A DNA stretch of 14,890 nt, from the NCBI GenBank assembly GCA_016200745.1, contig JACQEF010000334.1, forward strand, positions 1 through 14,890. Reading direction: 5' to 3'. Position 1 is the first letter of the stretch, and each line of letters begins with the position of its first letter. Made by a program: the position numbers and the translations under genes. The DNA comes from Chloroflexota bacterium (lineage in GTDB: Bacteria > Chloroflexota > Limnocylindria > Limnocylindrales > CSP1-4). This document shows positions 12,273 through 14,890 of this stretch, piece after piece. The notes under the pieces are model-generated. The model saw only the letters and a list, made by a program, of their open reading frames with translations, searched no databases and was not told where the DNA came from.

Positions 12273-13994
12273 ATGCGTCGCTGGAGCGAGCTGGCCGAGC
12301 GACTCGCGGCGACTACCAGGACGTCCGAGAAGACGGCGATCCTCGCCGACTACCTCCGATCCCTCTCGCCCGAGGAGCTGCCGCTCGCCACGATCTTCCT
12401 GACCGGGCGCCCGTTCGCGGAGGCGGACCAGCGGTCGACCGGGCTCGGCTGGTCGGCGATCGCCTCGACCGTCGCCGACCTGGCGTCGGTCGGCCGATCG
12501 GCGCTCGGCGAGGCGTACGACCGCTCGTCGGACCTCGGGATCGCGGTCGCGGACGTGCTGGCGGCCGCCGGTCACGCACCCGCGGCCGACAGGAGCCCGA
12601 CGCTCCCCGAGGTGGCCGCCGCGTTCGCGGCGATCGAGACCGCCTCAGGGCCGGCCCGGAAGGCGGCCATCCTCCGCGAGCTGCTCGAGCGTACGGACCC
12701 GCTGACGGCGAAGCACGTCGTCAAGGTCCTCGGCGGCGACCTGCGGATCGGGTTGCGCGAGGGGCTCGTGGAGGCCGCCATCGCCCGCGCGTTCGATCGC
12801 CCGCTCGAGGCGGTCAAGCAGGCCGGGATGCTCGTCGGCGACGTCGGGGAGCTCGCGGCGCTCGCCCGCGACGACGCCCTCGCCAGTGCCAGCCTGTCCC
12901 TCTTCCATCCGCTCAAGTTCATGCTCGCCTCGCCGGCCGAGGACGCGGACGAGATCGTCGCCCGCCTCGGGCCGGAGGTCTGGGTCGAGGACAAGTACGA
13001 CGGGATTCGCTGCCAGCTCCACAAGCTGGGCACGGACGTCCGGCTCTACTCGCGCGATCTCCACGACATCAGCACGGGCTACCCGGAGATCGTCGAGGCG
13101 AGCCGCGGCCTCCACTGGGACGGCATCCTCGACGGCGAGATCCTGGCCTGGCGCGACGGCACCGTCCTGCCGTTCATCGCCCTCCAGACCCGGCTGGGGC
13201 GGAAGGCGCCGACCGACGCGATCCGGTCGGCGGTGCCGGTCATCTACGTCGCCTTCGATGCCCTCGGGCTGGGACCGGGCGGCGGTGCGCCGGTGACGCC
13301 GCTGCTCGGCCGTCCCCTCCGCGAGCGGCGGGCCCGGCTCGACGAGCTGGACCTGCCGCTTGCCGACGGCGACGATGGCGGGCGGTTCGCCCGGTCGTAC
13401 CTGACGGTCGCGGGCGATGCCGACGCCCTGGAAGCCGCGTTCCTCGAGGCCCGCGCCCGACGGAATGAGGGCCTGATGGTCAAGGACCCGGCCAGCATCT
13501 ATGCGCCGGGCCGGCGCGGGCTGGGCTGGCTCAAGATGAAGAAGGCCCTCGCCACCATCGACTGCGTCGTGGTCGGCGTCGAGGTCGGCCACGGCAAGCG
13601 CCACGGCGTGCTCAGCGACTACACGTTCGCGATCCGCGACACCGCCACCGGCCGGCTGGTCAACATCGGCAAGGCCTACAGCGGCCTGACCGACGCGGAG
13701 ATCGCCGAGATGACGCGATGGTTCGAGGCCCACACGATCGCCAGCTTCGGACGCTACCGCCAGGTCGAGCCGACGGTCGTGGTCGAGATCGCCTTCGACG
13801 TGATCGTCCGGTCGAGCCGCCACGGATCGGGCTTCTCGCTCCGGTTCCCGCGGATCGCCCGGCTCCGTCCGGACAAGACCGCTGACGAGATCGACACGGT
13901 CGAGACCGTGACCGCCCTGTACGAGGGGCTGCAGCACGGTCCCGAGCACCTGGTGACCGCAGGCGCCAGATCGTCGATGGATCCGTCCACGTGA
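12273..13994 (+). CDS. lig: ATP-dependent DNA ligase (LigB/archaeal Lig type)
   Basis: This 573-residue enzyme seals DNA nicks through a ligase-adenylate intermediate. The N-terminal helical DNA-binding domain covers about residues 1-210 (RRWSELAERLAATTRTSEK, then LTAKHVVKVLGGDLRIGLREG). The adenylation domain starts near 215; motif I is EDKYDGIR with the nucleophile Lys241, followed by LYSRD, motif III DGEI, FDAL, motif IV EGLMVKD (from Glu399) and motif V GWLKMKK (418-424). The OB-fold domain follows, with VNIGKAYSGLTDAEI and a terminal FSLRFPRIARLRPDK that matches the conserved motif VI region. Three-domain ligases like this are standard in archaea and occur in some bacteria (such as mycobacterial LigB) beside the essential NAD-dependent LigA. 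There is no polymerase or nuclease domain, so it is not LigD. ATG at 12273 follows a TANNNT element by 7 nt; an ATG at 12240 lies before the promoter and is rejected. Confidence 0.94.
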   Translation: MRRWSELAERLAATTRTSEKTAILADYLRSLSPEELPLATIFLTGRPFAEADQRSTGLGWSAIASTVADLASVGRSALGEAYDRSSDLGIAVADVLAAAGHAPAADRSPTLPEVAAAFAAIETASGPARKAAILRELLERTDPLTAKHVVKVLGGDLRIGLREGLVEAAIARAFDRPLEAVKQAGMLVGDVGELAALARDDALASASLSLFHPLKFMLASPAEDADEIVARLGPEVWVEDKYDGIRCQLHKLGTDVRLYSRDLHDISTGYPEIVEASRGLHWDGILDGEILAWRDGTVLPFIALQTRLGRKAPTDAIRSAVPVIYVAFDALGLGPGGGAPVTPLLGRPLRERRARLDELDLPLADGDDGGRFARSYLTVAGDADALEAAFLEARARRNEGLMVKDPASIYAPGRRGLGWLKMKKALATIDCVVVGVEVGHGKRHGVLSDYTFAIRDTATGRLVNIGKAYSGLTDAEIAEMTRWFEAHTIASFGRYRQVEPTVVVEIAFDVIVRSSRHGSGFSLRFPRIARLRPDKTADEIDTVETVTALYEGLQHGPEHLVTAGARSSMDPST

Positions 13995-14031
13995 GCCGCG
14001 AAACACGTCGCGCGGGATGGACCCGGCCGGG

Positions 14032-14043
14032 TATGCTTCGCCC
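14032..14043 (+). promoter_or_regulatory. Leaderless-type promoter of the 212-aa unknown gene
   Basis: TATGCT (14032-14037) is a good -10 hexamer followed by 6 nt and then GTG at 14044. No Shine-Dalgarno is present. It lies in the 49-bp gap after the DNA ligase gene and gives the downstream gene its own transcript. Confidence 0.6.
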
Positions 14044-14682
14044 GTGTTAGCTGGGATCGGGGGCGACGCCAGGCCCACCGGGATCACTCTTGTGACGGAC
14101 GCCTTCGTCGTGCGCGGCACCATCGACACGCGCCATCGACGGATCACCGACATGCTCAACTCGGCGGAGCACGAGTTCCTGGTGCTGGCCAACGCCACCT
14201 TCGACGAGTTCGGGTCGACCGGCCAGGCGATCCAGGCGGACTACGCGCAGGTCAACCTCGGCGCCGTCCTGTTCGGTGTCGCGGACCAGCCGGTCGAGAC
14301 CACGCCGGAGCTCCGCGTCCCCAAGATCTCCGAACGCGCGCTGATCTCCGTGCCGCCGTTCACGGTGACCGGCTACATCCATCTGATGCCGGAGCGCGAC
14401 CTGCACCAGGCGCTCGAGGACCTGATGGGCCGGTTCGTGCCGGTCACCGAGGCCACCTACTGGTCCGATCGCGTCGGCGAAGCGCGCAAGACGGCCCTCG
14501 TGGTCGCGGTCAACCACAGCCGCGCCCAGTTCCTGGCACCGTTCCGCGAGATCGATCCGTGGGCCGGCCTCGATCGGGGTGCCGCCGTGAGCCCCACGGC
14601 CGGCGCCCGTCCCGCCTCGGCACCTGACACCGTGTCGCGGCCGCCCGATCCCGCCTGGCCGGAGACCGACCGCCCCGCCTGA
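14044..14682 (+). CDS. Conserved-looking hypothetical protein, 212 residues
   Basis: I do not recognise a function. The first 175 or so residues look like a compact mixed, beta-rich cytoplasmic domain: TDAFVVRGTIDTRHRRITDMLN, then EHEFLVLANATFDEF, QVNLGAVLFGVAD, ISVPPFTVTGYIHLMPERDLHQALEDLMGRFVPVTEATYW (about 110-150) and KTALVVAVNHSRAQF. From memory this resembles a small domain-of-unknown-function family seen in Chloroflexota and relatives (possibly DUF6812), but that is a low-confidence recollection. The last 35 residues are Pro/Ala-rich and probably disordered. There is no signal peptide, membrane helix, Cys, or obvious catalytic motif. The start is GTG at 14044, set by the TATGCT element 6 nt upstream; an in-frame ATG at 14017 would precede that promoter. 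It follows the DNA ligase gene on the same strand and converges on the sulfurtransferase gene with 25 bp between the stops. Confidence 0.78.
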   Translation: MLAGIGGDARPTGITLVTDAFVVRGTIDTRHRRITDMLNSAEHEFLVLANATFDEFGSTGQAIQADYAQVNLGAVLFGVADQPVETTPELRVPKISERALISVPPFTVTGYIHLMPERDLHQALEDLMGRFVPVTEATYWSDRVGEARKTALVVAVNHSRAQFLAPFREIDPWAGLDRGAAVSPTAGARPASAPDTVSRPPDPAWPETDRPA

Positions 14683-14707
14683 CGGCCGCCTGGCGCCCCC
14701 GGCATCC

Positions 14708-14890
14708 TCACCGATCGACGGGCAGGTCCAGCCGGTTGCCCCACTCGGCCCAGCCGCCGTCGTAGACCGCGACGTCGTCGTGGCCAAGCAGGGCGAGGAC
14801 GAACGCCAGCTTGGCCGCGGCAATCCCCGAGCCGTCGTAGCAGACGAGCCGCCGTCCGCGCGTGACATTCGCCCTGAGGAGGATCTCGCG
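14708..14890 (-). CDS. Rhodanese-type sulfurtransferase (SseA/TST-like), 3' end only
   Basis: Reading the minus strand from the window edge gives 60 residues ending in a TGA at 14708-14710. The fragment contains LVCYDGSGIAAAKLAF with the expected catalytic Cys at fragment residue 17, then GHDDVAVYDGGWAEWGNRLDLPVDR at the end. This matches the C-terminal rhodanese domain of thiosulfate or 3-mercaptopyruvate sulfurtransferases, including the terminal GxWAEWG and PV pattern. Such enzymes move a sulfane sulfur from a donor to cyanide, thiols or proteins. The catalytic loop begins C-Y-D-G-S-G, which does not by itself separate thiosulfate from mercaptopyruvate preference. The 5' part and any N-terminal domain lie beyond the window. 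No terminator is visible in the 25 bp shared with the convergent 212-aa gene. Confidence 0.9.
   Translation of the reverse strand, partial: REILLRANVTRGRRLVCYDGSGIAAAKLAFVLALLGHDDVAVYDGGWAEWGNRLDLPVDR

Noticed and set aside
12645..14198. A 517-codon minus-strand open frame opposite the DNA ligase
   Set aside because: It is a shadow of the ligase gene, which has every expected motif in the plus-strand frame.
1..14890. Search by eye for mobile elements, CRISPR arrays, tRNA genes and defence genes
   Set aside because: No transposase or integrase motif, no regularly spaced direct repeats, no cloverleaf with a recognisable TTCGA loop context, and no nuclease/helicase defence signature was found.

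Overview
The window is uniformly very GC-rich bacterial chromosome, densely coded on both strands, with no rRNA, tRNA, CRISPR array, insertion sequence or phage gene that I can see. An F420-type luciferase-like oxidoreductase, a ProX/OpuC-type ABC system, an archaeal/LigB-type ATP-dependent DNA ligase, a Yxx-free DPM1-like glycosyltransferase and several leaderless-looking starts together suggest a soil or freshwater Chloroflexota (Limnocylindria-like) or a related high-GC lineage. This is inference; an actinobacterium is the main alternative.

Layout. 1-168: 3' end of a thiolase (+). 343-723: A-type Fe-S carrier (HesB/IscA/ErpA family) with its own promoter, Shine-Dalgarno and a strong terminator. 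912-2507: polytopic membrane diguanylate cyclase. 2574-3371: stand-alone LON substrate-binding-domain protein. Convergent to it, on the minus strand, is a two-gene unit: a sulfite-oxidase-like molybdoenzyme (5328-4726) followed 7 bp later by a lipoprotein with six Asp-box propeller repeats (4718-3387, TTG start). Divergent from the molybdoenzyme is a family 2 glycosyltransferase (5431-6237), which appears leaderless. A 12-bp-stem bidirectional terminator separates it from a glycine betaine/osmoprotectant ABC system on the minus strand. That system consists of an upstream oxidoreductase (11033-10083), ATPase with CBS domains (10073-8823), permease (8826-8161) and permease (8164-7424), chained by a 9-bp gap and two ATGA overlaps. 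The substrate-binding lipoprotein (7312-6302) follows under its own promoter.

11034-11302 is non-coding and holds two copies of a 19-bp palindromic element and two mutually exclusive hairpins. Beyond it, a GNAT acetyltransferase (12246-11578) and an unknown 92-aa protein (11581-11303) overlap by ATGA. They are transcribed divergently from an ATP-dependent DNA ligase (12273-13994), through what looks like a back-to-back pair of leaderless promoters centred on an 8-bp palindrome. A leaderless-looking unknown 212-aa gene (14044-14682) follows, and the window ends in the 3' end of a rhodanese-type sulfurtransferase on the minus strand (14890-14708).

Functionally this is mostly ordinary chromosomal gene content: osmolyte uptake, c-di-GMP signalling, Fe-S assembly, glycosylation and DNA repair. 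I did not find a clear new multi-gene system. The most unusual signals are regulatory: the repeated TANNNT-(6-7 nt)-start architecture, its divergent double version at 12244-12275, and the palindromic intergenic element at 11195-11283.
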